From Lysinibacter cavernae (GTDB taxonomy: Bacteria > Actinomycetota > Actinomycetes > Actinomycetales > Microbacteriaceae), in assembly GCF_011758565.1 (NCBI RefSeq), contig NZ_JAAMOX010000002.1:682001-746000 (forward strand): a stretch of 64,000 nucleotides of DNA, written 5' to 3'. Each line of letters opens with the position of its first letter. Position 1 is the stretch's first letter. Below the pieces are notes generated by a model that did no database searches, was not told where the DNA came from, and saw only the letters and a program-made list of their open reading frames with translations. The translations under genes were made by a program, and so were the position numbers. Below, piece by piece: positions 26,280-34,095 of the stretch.

Positions 26280-27587
26280 GTGAAAACGGAGACGAACTTA
26301 GGAACCAGCCTCGACCCATGGTATGACCACTATGCGGCCCGAGCGGCCGGCCTGAGCGCGTCCGAAGTTCGAGCCCTCTTTGCGGTTGCCTCACGCCCAG
26401 AGGTTGTTTCTCTTGCCGGCGGGATGCCGTTTGTTGCCGGGTTGCCAAATGACCGAATCACGGGCTCCATCGAGCGGGTCATGGCCACCGTTGGGCCCCA
26501 GGCGCTCCAGTACGGCTCCGGGCAGGGCATCCCGTCTCTCAGAGAGCACATCACCCAGGTCATGGCCGCAGAGGGCATCCAGGCGAGTCCTGAGGATGTT
26601 GTGGTCACCACCGGCTCCCAACAGGCCCTCGACCTTGTCACAAAGATTTTCATCGATCCAGGTGACGTCATCCTTGCGGAAGCACCAAGCTACGTTGGCG
26701 CCATTGGTGTGTTCCGTTCGTATCAGGCCGAAATCTCCCACGTCGCTATGGATGACAACGGGCTCATCCCGGAGGCACTCGAAGAGCGAATTATCACGCT
26801 GCGCGCCGAGGGCAAGACCGTGAAAATGCTGTACACCATCCCAAACTTTCACAATCCGGCCGGTGTCACGCTGTCGTCCGATCGACGGGCCAGCATTGCA
26901 GAGATCTGCCGTCGCCATCACGTTCTTATCATGGAGGACAACCCGTACGGGATGCTCTCCTTTGACGAGCCAGCGCCGGACGCGATCCGCGCGATTGACG
27001 ACGGCGTCGTCTACCTCGGCTCGTTCTCAAAAACGCTTGCCCCCGGCTTTCGGATTGGTTGGGTACTCGCACCACATGCCATCCGTGAGAAGCTCATTCT
27101 TGCGGTTGAATCGGCCATTCTGTGTCCAAGCTCGTTTAGCCAATTTGTGATCAACGATTACCTCGACACCACCGACTGGCTCGCGCAGATCAACACGTTC
27201 AAAGGCATCTATCGCGGCCGTAAGAACGCAATGCTCACCGCGCTTGACGACCATCTCCCCGAGCTCAGCTGGACCAATCCAAACGGTGGATTCTTCGTGT
27301 GGCTCACCCTGCCGGATGAACTTCATTCCAAGGCAATGCTGCCGCGCGCGGTCAAGGAGTTGGTTGCGTACACTCCTGGCACGGCGTTCTTCGCTGACGG
27401 AGGTGGTGGGCAGAACATCCGCTTGTCGTTCTGCTATCCAAACGAAACGGACATTGCGACCGGAATCCGTCGCCTGAGCACGGTCATTAACGGCGAGCTT
27501 GATCTCATTAATACCTTCGGGCGGGGCGCCACCACTTCGGTTTCACGTGAAACTGATTACACCGCTCCCCCGCCAAACATCAACTAA
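26280..27587 (+). CDS. PLP-dependent aminotransferase (class I/II, 2-aminoadipate/LysN-like)
   Basis: 435 residues from a GTG preceded by AAGGAGG. Fold-type I landmarks are QYGSGQGIPSLREHI, the TTGSQQALDLVTKIF segment, PNFHNPAGVTLS, MEDNPYGML and the PLP-Lys motif LGSFSKTLAPGFRIGW. This fits stand-alone relatives of the MocR aminotransferase domain; there is no N-terminal GntR DNA-binding domain. The natural substrate is not clear. The C-terminal tail after about residue 415 is poorly conserved in character, and part of it (VSRET) is encoded by a parS sequence. Confidence 0.85.
   Translation: MKTETNLGTSLDPWYDHYAARAAGLSASEVRALFAVASRPEVVSLAGGMPFVAGLPNDRITGSIERVMATVGPQALQYGSGQGIPSLREHITQVMAAEGIQASPEDVVVTTGSQQALDLVTKIFIDPGDVILAEAPSYVGAIGVFRSYQAEISHVAMDDNGLIPEALEERIITLRAEGKTVKMLYTIPNFHNPAGVTLSSDRRASIAEICRRHHVLIMEDNPYGMLSFDEPAPDAIRAIDDGVVYLGSFSKTLAPGFRIGWVLAPHAIREKLILAVESAILCPSSFSQFVINDYLDTTDWLAQINTFKGIYRGRKNAMLTALDDHLPELSWTNPNGGFFVWLTLPDELHSKAMLPRAVKELVAYTPGTAFFADGGGGQNIRLSFCYPNETDIATGIRRLSTVINGELDLINTFGRGATTSVSRETDYTAPPPNIN
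27540..27553. promoter_or_regulatory. parS site inside the aminotransferase 3' end
   Basis: The perfect 14-base palindrome GTTTCACGTGAAAC, core of the ParB-binding consensus, lies within coding sequence near the 3' end of the aminotransferase gene, about 1.2 kb from the parB 3' end. Confidence 0.85.
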
Positions 27588-27626
27588 GACTCCTCCACCG
27601 CACCTTCTGCATAAGGACGTATACAC

Positions 27627-28628
27627 ATGACCAACAAAGCGCCCCTCACTATCGTTGTTCTCGCCGGCGGAATCTCTCACGAGCGGGATGTGTCGCTCCG
27701 CTCGGGACGGCGTGTTGCCGAGGCCCTTGAGGCAGCGGGTCACACCGTGATCGAGAAGGAGCCAGATGCCCAGCTGCTGCCATACCTGGTTGCCAACCGG
27801 CCCGACGTTGTCTGGCCTGCCCTCCACGGGGCAAGCGGAGAGGATGGGGCGCTGCGTTCGCTCCTCGAAGCCCTCAGCATTCCGTTTGTTGGCTCCTCTG
27901 CGGATGCCGCGCGCAGGGCCTGGTCAAAGCCGGTTGCAAAGTCCATCGTCGCAGAGGCCGGCGTGGCCATTGCACCCGGCATTGCCCTCGCGCGAGAGGC
28001 GTTTCGAGAGCTTGGCGCGGCCAGTGTCTTGCCCGTGATCAGTGAGGCACTCGGCACTCCCCTCGTCGTAAAACCAAGCCAGGGAGGTTCTGCCCAGGGT
28101 GTGAGTGTGGTTGACTCGCCGGCCGATCTGCCTCGCGCCATGGTGGATGCCTACACCTACAGCGACATCGCCCTCATTGAACAGCGCATTATTGGCACCG
28201 AGGTTGCCGTCAGTATCATCGAGCTCGACGGGATGACTACCCCGCTACCCGCCGTAGAAATCGTTCCGCGCTCCGGTCTCTACTCCTATGAAGCGCGGTA
28301 CAACGCCGGTGAGACCCATTTCTATACCCCGGCGCGCTTGTCACCACGTGTCACTGAGCTTGTAGCCGATCAGGCACTGCTCGCTCATCAGACACTTGGT
28401 CTCTCCCATCTTTCTCGCATCGACTTCATCATTGATAAGACCGGGGTCCCTGTGTTCCTCGAAGCTACCGTGATGCCAGGCTTGACCGAGACGTCTCTGC
28501 TTCCCCTCGCCGCACAGAACGCGGGCCTTACGCTCGCTCACGTGTGCTCCGAGCTCGCGTACGACGCCCTCTCAACGGACGCCGTCGGTGATAACGAATC
28601 AAGCCTCCCCTTGGGCAGCGACGGCTAG
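27627..28628 (+). CDS. D-alanine--D-alanine ligase family protein (ATP-grasp)
   Basis: 333 residues, right for Ddl. The N-terminal motif AGGISHERDVSLRSG holds the substrate-binding Glu, PALHGASGEDGALRSLLE matches the HGxxGEDG loop, and VVKPSQGGSAQGVS and RSGLYSYEARY contain ATP- and substrate-contacting residues. Near the C-terminus FLEATVMPGLTETSLLP aligns with the usual LExNTLPGMTxxSLxP: Glu279 is kept but the second metal ligand, normally Asn, is Thr281. The gene may be a divergent Ddl or a related dipeptide ligase. It lies convergent to parB, 39 bases after the aminotransferase. Confidence 0.8.
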   Translation: MTNKAPLTIVVLAGGISHERDVSLRSGRRVAEALEAAGHTVIEKEPDAQLLPYLVANRPDVVWPALHGASGEDGALRSLLEALSIPFVGSSADAARRAWSKPVAKSIVAEAGVAIAPGIALAREAFRELGAASVLPVISEALGTPLVVKPSQGGSAQGVSVVDSPADLPRAMVDAYTYSDIALIEQRIIGTEVAVSIIELDGMTTPLPAVEIVPRSGLYSYEARYNAGETHFYTPARLSPRVTELVADQALLAHQTLGLSHLSRIDFIIDKTGVPVFLEATVMPGLTETSLLPLAAQNAGLTLAHVCSELAYDALSTDAVGDNESSLPLGSDG

Positions 28629-28673
28629 GCGGTTCGGACCGATCCAATAGGGGGCGAGCCCGTCGCGTTAACG

Positions 28674-28712
28674 TCTTCGTCGCCGGCCCTGAACCAGGAC
28701 CGGCGACGAAGA
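28674..28712. terminator. Hairpin between convergent ddl-like gene and parB
   Basis: Perfect 13-base arms TCTTCGTCGCCGG (28674-28686) and CCGGCGACGAAGA (28700-28712), with further pairing inside. No T run, but the position between convergent genes fits a bidirectional terminator. Confidence 0.7.
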
Positions 28713-28736
28713 TACATCGATGATGTTTATGACGGA

Positions 28737-29723
28737 CTATTGGCCGCCGAAGCCTGGGTCTCCCAGTTCGTTGAGGATCCGGTTCATGTCCTGCACGGTC
28801 GCAAACTCAATGACAATCTGGCCTTTTTTTGCTCCGAGGTTAATGCGCACGCGCGTATCGAGTCGATCGCCAAGCCGTTCGGAGATATCGGCAAGCTTGC
28901 CCATTCGCCCGCCGGCTTTTGGCTTCTTCTTGCGCTGAGGAGACTGCCCAGCCACGGCTTCCGCCGCTCGCACTGAGAGGTCTTCGTTGACGATTTTGTC
29001 GGCCAATGCCTTCATCGCATCGCTGTCGTCGCCGACGGACAGAATGGCGCGGGCGTGGCCTGCAGAGAGCACACCGGCGGCAACCTTGTTTTGGATGACT
29101 TCCGGCAGCTGCAGCAGACGCATGGTGTTGCTGATCTGGGGACGAGACCGGCCAATTTTCTTCGCGAGCTGCTCCTGGGTAATACCGAAGTCTGCGAGAA
29201 GCTGCTGATATGCGGAGGCCTCTTCAAGGGGATTCAGTTCCGCGCGGTGAAGGTTTTCAAGCAGCGCGTCGCGAAGCATGTCCTCGTCAGCAGTTTCCCT
29301 GATCACAGCAGGTATTGTCTTGCGGCCTACCGCTTTGCTCGCCCGCAGGCGACGCTCACCCATGATGAGCTCGTACTGTGGCTGCCCTGACGGAGGCGCA
29401 GGCTCAATGGGACGCACCACAATCGGTTGCAGCACACCAAACTCGCGGATGGAGTGCTCAAGCTCGGCAAGGGCCTCAGGAACAAATTCCGTACGGGGCT
29501 GATTTGCGTTGGGGATGATGTCAGACGGTGACAGCTGCGCAAGCCGCGCACCCGGAACCTGAACAAGTTCAACCCCGCTCACGGTCGCTGTGGTGGCAAC
29601 GTCACTTGGGGTCTTCGGCTGGGCATCAAAGAAGATATCCACAGGCCGCTTGCCGTTTTCCTCAACATTCGGGATGAGCGCGCCAATGCCGCGGCCAAGA
29701 CCGGTTCGTTTTTTAGCTGCCAT
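28737..29723 (-). CDS. parB: Chromosome partitioning protein ParB
   Basis: 328 residues from the ATG at 29723 (MAAKKRTGLGRGIGALIP), preceded by GAGAGG; the longer frame to 29816 would extend deep into parA. The N-terminal CTP-binding domain contains PNANQPRTEF and GERRLRASK. The helix-turn-helix region follows (EEASAYQQLLADFGITQEQLAKKIGRSRPQISN), then a linker and a C-terminal dimerisation domain. ParB loads on parS and spreads; four sites or near-sites lie within 10 kb. The gene overlaps the end of parA by 11 bases. Confidence 0.96.
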   Translation of the reverse strand: MAAKKRTGLGRGIGALIPNVEENGKRPVDIFFDAQPKTPSDVATTATVSGVELVQVPGARLAQLSPSDIIPNANQPRTEFVPEALAELEHSIREFGVLQPIVVRPIEPAPPSGQPQYELIMGERRLRASKAVGRKTIPAVIRETADEDMLRDALLENLHRAELNPLEEASAYQQLLADFGITQEQLAKKIGRSRPQISNTMRLLQLPEVIQNKVAAGVLSAGHARAILSVGDDSDAMKALADKIVNEDLSVRAAEAVAGQSPQRKKKPKAGGRMGKLADISERLGDRLDTRVRINLGAKKGQIVIEFATVQDMNRILNELGDPGFGGQ

Positions 29724-30615
29724 TCGTAGCGACCTCTCGACGGATTCCTCGGTGTCCAATTTCTGCTGCGGCCTCAAGATAGGCGAGGGATCCGCTCGAC
29801 ATTTCATCGTATTCAATGACGCTCTGGCCGTAGCTCGGAGCCTCAGAAATACGCACTGATCTGGGGATTACTGTTTTCAGCGTCTGCTGAGGGAAGTGTT
29901 CTCGAACCTCACTTGCAACCTCCTGTGCCAGGTTTGTGCGCTGGTCAAACATCGTCAGGAGAATGGTGGAGACTCGTAATTCAGGGTTGAGATGCTGCTC
30001 AATCAGCTGAATGTTTTTGAGGAGCTGGCTGAGTCCCTCGAGTGCGTAGTATTCACACTGGATGGGGATAAGTACTTCCCGTGCGGCCACAAACGCGTTG
30101 ATTGTCAGCAATCCGAGCGACGGAGGGCAATCAATAAAGACGTAGTGGAACGGGATTTCTTGAGCATCGAGGAAGATATCAAGAGCCCTGCGCAGGCGCT
30201 GTTCTCGGGCAACAAGCGAAACCAGTTCAATTTCTGCTCCGGCTAGGTGAATCGTTGCGGGAACACAAAATAACGTGTCGAATTCCGGGCTTTTCTGTAC
30301 AACATCGGCCATCGCTTTGTCTCCGACGATGACGTCGTACACACTGGGGGTTTCCTCGCGATGCTCGGCCCCAAGCGCCGTGGATGCGTTCCCCTGTGGG
30401 TCGAGGTCGATCACCAGCACCCGCGCGCCGGACTTTGCCAATGCCGCAGCAAGATTCACGGTGGTCGTGGTCTTGCCAACACCACCCTTTTGATTTGAAA
30501 TCGTCAAAACCCGTGTTTTTGAGGGGAATGGCGCAGGATGTTCCTTCAACAGTCGACGTCGACGTGCCTTATCGGCAACTTGACGCCCGAGGGGCGCACT
30601 GGCTTCTAGACTCAT
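29713..30615 (-). CDS. parA: Chromosome partitioning ATPase ParA (Soj)
   Basis: 300 residues from the ATG at 30615, with AAAGGAA upstream. The deviant Walker A KGGVGKTTTTVNLAAALA begins near residue 43. VLVIDLDPQGNAST and FIDCPPSLGLLT follow, typical of Soj-type ParA. The ATPase binds DNA non-specifically and moves ParB-parS complexes. A parS site lies just upstream, between parA and rsmG. Confidence 0.96.
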   Translation of the reverse strand: MSLEASAPLGRQVADKARRRRLLKEHPAPFPSKTRVLTISNQKGGVGKTTTTVNLAAALAKSGARVLVIDLDPQGNASTALGAEHREETPSVYDVIVGDKAMADVVQKSPEFDTLFCVPATIHLAGAEIELVSLVAREQRLRRALDIFLDAQEIPFHYVFIDCPPSLGLLTINAFVAAREVLIPIQCEYYALEGLSQLLKNIQLIEQHLNPELRVSTILLTMFDQRTNLAQEVASEVREHFPQQTLKTVIPRSVRISEAPSYGQSVIEYDEMSSGSLAYLEAAAEIGHRGIRREVATNGS

Positions 30616-30657
30616 GATTCCTTTATTGTTGAGGCGTTGAGGGCAATGCACTCGCCG

Positions 30658-30673
30658 TGTTTCACGTGAAACG
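30658..30673. promoter_or_regulatory. parS site between parA and rsmG
   Basis: TGTTTCACGTGAAACG matches the 16-base consensus at 15 positions, with a perfect inner 14-base palindrome. Confidence 0.93.
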
Positions 30674-30697
30674 CAACACGTTGCGCACGGAGAGCGC

Positions 30698-31339
30698 TTA
30701 TTGCGACTCTCCTACTGTAGCCCGAAATACGCGAGTCTCCTCTTCAAGAACACCCGTACCAAGCACCATAACTTCTGGGTCAGACACTCGAAACTTGCGA
30801 AGCTGCTTCTGCGCGGCGTCAATTTCGTTTTGCACGCTCGCTCCCTTCATAAGAACGAGCTGTCCACCAGGGCGCAAAAGCGGCGCCGTGAGTGGGATGA
30901 GCTTCTGGAGCGAGCTGACGGCACGAGCCGTGACCTGATCCAAGGGAGTTTCAAGCCGAACATCCTCGGCTCGTTCCCTTAAAACGGTTACATTTTTGAG
31001 GCCCAGATCGATTCTCTGGTCATTAAGCCACTTCACGCGACGCTCCATTGGCTCAATGAGCACAAAATCGACGTCTGGTCGGGCCACGGCAAGCACCAAA
31101 CCGGGCAATCCAGCACCTGAACCAATGTCCCCTACCAGACCGGGGCGAAGGAGCGGCGCAACAATGGCGCAATTCAGAATGTGTCGAGTCCAAATTCGAG
31201 GTAGTTCAAGCGGGCCAATCAGGCCTAGTTCTTCGCCATATTTGCACAGGTTTGCGGTGTACTGACGAAGCTGGTCGATCTGTGGACCGAGGAGCTCCGC
31301 GGCAATGGCGGGCTCGACTTCAATCACAGTATCGTTCAT
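30698..31339 (-). CDS. rsmG: 16S rRNA (guanine-527-N7)-methyltransferase
   Basis: 213 residues. The SAM-binding motif VGDIGSGAGLPGLVLAVARP, the LIEPMERRVKWL segment, and ARAVSSLQKLIPL match RsmG (GidB). It methylates G527 in the 530 loop of 16S rRNA; loss is known to give low-level streptomycin resistance. The position between jag and parA is standard. It is bracketed by two parS sites. Confidence 0.95.
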   Translation of the reverse strand: MNDTVIEVEPAIAAELLGPQIDQLRQYTANLCKYGEELGLIGPLELPRIWTRHILNCAIVAPLLRPGLVGDIGSGAGLPGLVLAVARPDVDFVLIEPMERRVKWLNDQRIDLGLKNVTVLRERAEDVRLETPLDQVTARAVSSLQKLIPLTAPLLRPGGQLVLMKGASVQNEIDAAQKQLRKFRVSDPEVMVLGTGVLEEETRVFRATVGESQ

Positions 31340-31355
31340 TGTTTCACGTGAAACT
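31340..31355. promoter_or_regulatory. parS site between rsmG and jag
   Basis: TGTTTCACGTGAAACT matches the consensus at 15 of 16 positions. It overlaps the jag stop codon by two bases and fills most of the 14-base gap to the rsmG start, so a ribosome-binding site for rsmG would have to lie within or next to it. Confidence 0.93.
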
Positions 31356-31866
31356 AGAGGGCTGCGGAGACGACGATGTGTCGGCCGCGACCTTCGCCCT
31401 CAGACTCTGAATGGAATCCTGCTTCTGACACGAAGTCGTGCACGAGCTTGCGTTCGTAAGACGACATAGCCGGAAGGGCCTCGCGTTCACTACCTGCAGT
31501 AATCTTGGCAATAACCGTCTCGACAAGCTCCTGGAGCTCGCGAGTACGGGCCGCGCGTGATCCGCCAATATCGAGAATAAGACGAGAGAATTCGCCGGTC
31601 TTGTTCTGCACGGCAAGGCGAGTGAGCTCCTGAAGAGCGTTCACCGTCTCTGGGCTTGAAAGCCCAGCCAGGCTTGAACCGTCGCCATCGTTCACCGCTA
31701 CATACGCGCGTCCATTGCGCGCCGTAATATCAATGTCGCCGTCAAGATCAGCGATATCGAGCAGCTCTTCGATGTAGTCAGCGGCAATGTCGCCTTCTTC
31801 ATCAAGCTGAGACGTTGATCGAACATCGTCGACAACTGGCGCAATGTCTTCTACGTGATCGGTCAC
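31354..31866 (-). CDS. jag: KH/R3H-domain RNA-binding protein Jag (KhpB)
   Basis: 170 residues. An acidic N-terminus is followed by a KH-like domain (about 28-95) and a C-terminal R3H domain with the MSSYERKLVHDFVSE segment and the final EGRGRHIVVS. Jag/KhpB binds RNA with KhpA and is linked to cell-division and envelope control in other bacteria. It follows yidC by 9 bases; this yidC-jag-rsmG order is conserved. Confidence 0.92.
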   Translation of the reverse strand: MTDHVEDIAPVVDDVRSTSQLDEEGDIAADYIEELLDIADLDGDIDITARNGRAYVAVNDGDGSSLAGLSSPETVNALQELTRLAVQNKTGEFSRLILDIGGSRAARTRELQELVETVIAKITAGSEREALPAMSSYERKLVHDFVSEAGFHSESEGEGRGRHIVVSAAL

Positions 31867-31875
31867 GGTTCGGTC

Positions 31876-32910
31876 CTAACTTTTCTTGGACCCGGTTGAC
31901 CCGGAGTCCTTCGTATCGTCTGATCCAGACTCATTGGTTTTTGGGGCGGTTGATCCGCCGGTAGCGCCAGGGTTCTTCTTTGCGCGCTTCTTACTCATCG
32001 GCTGTTGACGCTGAGCCTTCTGGTTTGCGCTGAGGGCCTGCGTTGTTTCTTCCTCAGGGCCGGCCTCAAGCTTGCCCTTTCGAGCAAGACGCTGCTGGCG
32101 GAGACGGTAGGCCTCACTGCCAGGGGTGGGCATCTGGCGGATGATAATGAACTGCTGCACCATGGCCCAGACGTTCGACGTGAACCAGTAGAAGTTCAGT
32201 CCGAGCGGGAAGGCAACACCCGAGAAGACAAACATAAAGGGGATGATGTACAACAGGATGCGCTGCTGCTTATACATCGGTGAGGCTTTGGTCTCGTCTG
32301 AGACGTTCTTCGAGGTGATCTGCAGCTGCGTGTAGAACTGCGATGCCGTCATGAGAATCACGAGGACGGCGGCGATAACCATGACCTGCCACGGCCCGTT
32401 TTCCCAGGCACCCGTGAAAGTTGCGTTAAGCGGTGCGCCGAAGATCTCAGCGTTTGCGAAGGAGTGCGCCAAATCTTTGGTTAGCAGTCCAACACCGGCT
32501 TTATCGTCGCTCGCATTGCGGAGTACGGAGAAGAGACCGAAGAAGATCGGCATCTGGACGAGGATTGGCATACACGAAGCAAACGGACTCGTTCCGTTGT
32601 TCTTGTACATCGCCATTGTCTCGCGAGACATCGCCTCGCGCGAGAACTGGTCTTTCTTGCCCTTGTACTTGTCCTGAATCTTCTTCAGCTGGGGCGAGAT
32701 CTCCATCATTCGACGTTGAGACTTGATCTGCCTGACAAACAGGGGAATAAGTGCAGATCGAACGACGACCACGAGGCCAACGATCGAAAGCACCCAGGTG
32801 ATGCCGAGGCCGGCATCCATCCCGATTGCGGTGAAAAGGTAGTGCCACGCGACGATAATTAGCTCAATAGCCCAACGGATGGGCCAAAGTATGGTACCTA
32901 AAAAGTCCAT
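31876..32910 (-). CDS. yidC: Membrane protein insertase YidC
   Basis: 344 residues. The first hydrophobic segment follows the start directly, and the conserved YidC/Oxa1 core includes the loop PQLKKIQDKYKGKKD and MPILVQMPIFFGLFSVLR, then FYWFTSNVWAMVQQFII. There is no large periplasmic domain, as expected for a Gram-positive. The C-terminal tail after about 275 is Lys/Gln/Ser-rich and probably contacts ribosomes. It inserts small membrane proteins, with or without SecYEG. Confidence 0.95.
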   Translation of the reverse strand: MDFLGTILWPIRWAIELIIVAWHYLFTAIGMDAGLGITWVLSIVGLVVVVRSALIPLFVRQIKSQRRMMEISPQLKKIQDKYKGKKDQFSREAMSRETMAMYKNNGTSPFASCMPILVQMPIFFGLFSVLRNASDDKAGVGLLTKDLAHSFANAEIFGAPLNATFTGAWENGPWQVMVIAAVLVILMTASQFYTQLQITSKNVSDETKASPMYKQQRILLYIIPFMFVFSGVAFPLGLNFYWFTSNVWAMVQQFIIIRQMPTPGSEAYRLRQQRLARKGKLEAGPEEETTQALSANQKAQRQQPMSKKRAKKNPGATGGSTAPKTNESGSDDTKDSGSTGSKKS

Positions 32911-32916
32911 GCGGTG

Positions 32917-33231
32917 TTACTGAGCCTTTCTCTGGGGATATGCAACAACGAAGCCCGATCGTGTGATCGTAAACCGCGCACTTGTGCGTTCCGGAACATC
33001 ATCGATACCGCCCTCAGACCACGGGTGGCACCGCAGTAATCGACGGATTGTCAGCCATACGCCACCAAAAAACCCGTGAGACTGCATGGCCTCACGCGAA
33101 TAGCGGGAGCACGAGGGGTAGTAACGACACACATCACCATACAGCGGTGAGATCAAAAACCGATAAACGGTCAGGATCGCAATGGCGATATTTCGCGGAA
33201 CTAGCTCAAGGTTGTAGAGGGCAATTTTCAT
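32917..33231 (-). CDS. yidD: Membrane protein insertion efficiency factor YidD
   Basis: 104 residues. The signature YRFLISPLYGDVCRYYPSCSRYSREA, then the WLTIRRLLRCHPWSEGG segment, is diagnostic, with the conserved Cys residues in place. It overlaps rnpA by 4 bases and precedes yidC by 6, the usual order. Confidence 0.95.
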   Translation of the reverse strand: MKIALYNLELVPRNIAIAILTVYRFLISPLYGDVCRYYPSCSRYSREAMQSHGFFGGVWLTIRRLLRCHPWSEGGIDDVPERTSARFTITRSGFVVAYPQRKAQ

Positions 33232-33596
33232 TGCCCAACCGCCTCGAGCTTTGCTTCGCTCAGCTGTTGGATGCGCGAGTAGCCCCTGCGCAGGTCGTCC
33301 CGGAGTTCTGCATAACTTGCGTTTGCCGAACTTGGGTGGGCCCGATAGACCACATCAACGCTTGTCAATCCGTCGGCAAGAAACTCGGCCGTTATGGCTT
33401 TGAGTCTGCGGCGAACGAGGTTGCGAGTGTGTGCCATTCCAACAGCTTTTGACACGATAAAACCAAATCGGGCCGATGTTCCGGCTGGTGTTGCCTGAAC
33501 ATGGCCCAAACAGTGGCGCCCTCTGATGCGCTCTCCACTTCGAACCGTGCGGCGATAGTCAGCTGCCGAGGTGATGCGATGCGCGGGAGAGAGCAC
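33228..33596 (-). CDS. rnpA: Ribonuclease P protein component
   Basis: 122 residues. The basic RNA-binding signature is visible in MAHTRNLVRRRLKAIT near the middle, after FGFIVSKAVG. RnpA assists the catalytic RNA of RNase P in trimming tRNA 5' ends. The gene begins 27 bases after rpmH. The RNase P RNA gene is not in this window. Confidence 0.94.
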   Translation of the reverse strand: MLSPAHRITSAADYRRTVRSGERIRGRHCLGHVQATPAGTSARFGFIVSKAVGMAHTRNLVRRRLKAITAEFLADGLTSVDVVYRAHPSSANASYAELRDDLRRGYSRIQQLSEAKLEAVGQ

Positions 33597-33623
33597 GATG
33601 AGTGTGCGTTGGTTGCGTGAAGC

Positions 33624-33761
33624 TTATGCAGAAAGCTTGGTGCGGCCCTTGGTGCGGCGAGCCGAAAGGATGGCGCGACCTGCACGGGTACGCATGCGAA
33701 GACGGAAGCCGTGAACCTTTGCACGACGACGGTTGTTCGGCTGGAACGTTCTCTTACTCAT
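33624..33761 (-). CDS. rpmH: 50S ribosomal protein L34
   Basis: 45 residues, read directly from the minus strand: it begins [20 protein letters not shown] and ends [10 protein letters not shown]. Length and sequence match L34 almost exactly. It is the first gene of the leftward rpmH-rnpA-yidD-yidC operon, divergent from dnaA. Confidence 0.97.
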   Translation of the reverse strand: MSKRTFQPNNRRRAKVHGFRLRMRTRAGRAILSARRTKGRTKLSA

Positions 33762-34095
33762 GACAAACTCCTGCGATTAGCCGACCAGTATTGGCCGGAA
33801 AGTCTTTGGGGCACACAATGCACCCATCCAAAGAGTTAAAAATACGCCGGATACTGCGCCACGTCAAACCGTAAAGACGATATCACGCTGTTTTGCCAGC
33901 TTAGGGGCGTGGTGTTGGTGACCATCACATCCATTATTGGTCAACTTGATTACTACGGAGGCAATTGGTTACCGTTGTGAGTAACTTATCCCCAGGTTTG
34001 TCTGGATACCTCTTCTATTAGCGGCCTTTCCGGTAACTTTGTCGATATCCCCTGTGTATAAATGCTGTGTAAAACCCTGAGAAGGCCGAGGATTG
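33762..34095. promoter_or_regulatory. rpmH-dnaA divergent intergenic region
   Basis: Holds the promoters for both operons. A CTTATCCCC sequence near 33978 and TGTGTATAA near 34051 are weak DnaA-box-like words, compatible with DnaA autoregulation. An imperfect stem pairs the CTTTGG...GTGC and GTGC...CAAAG segments of the rpmH leader (about 33809-33837). No small gene is visible. Confidence 0.55.

Noticed and set aside
26280-27587. MocR-type transcription regulator
   Set aside because: The aminotransferase fold starts at the N-terminus, and there is no GntR-type helix-turn-helix domain.
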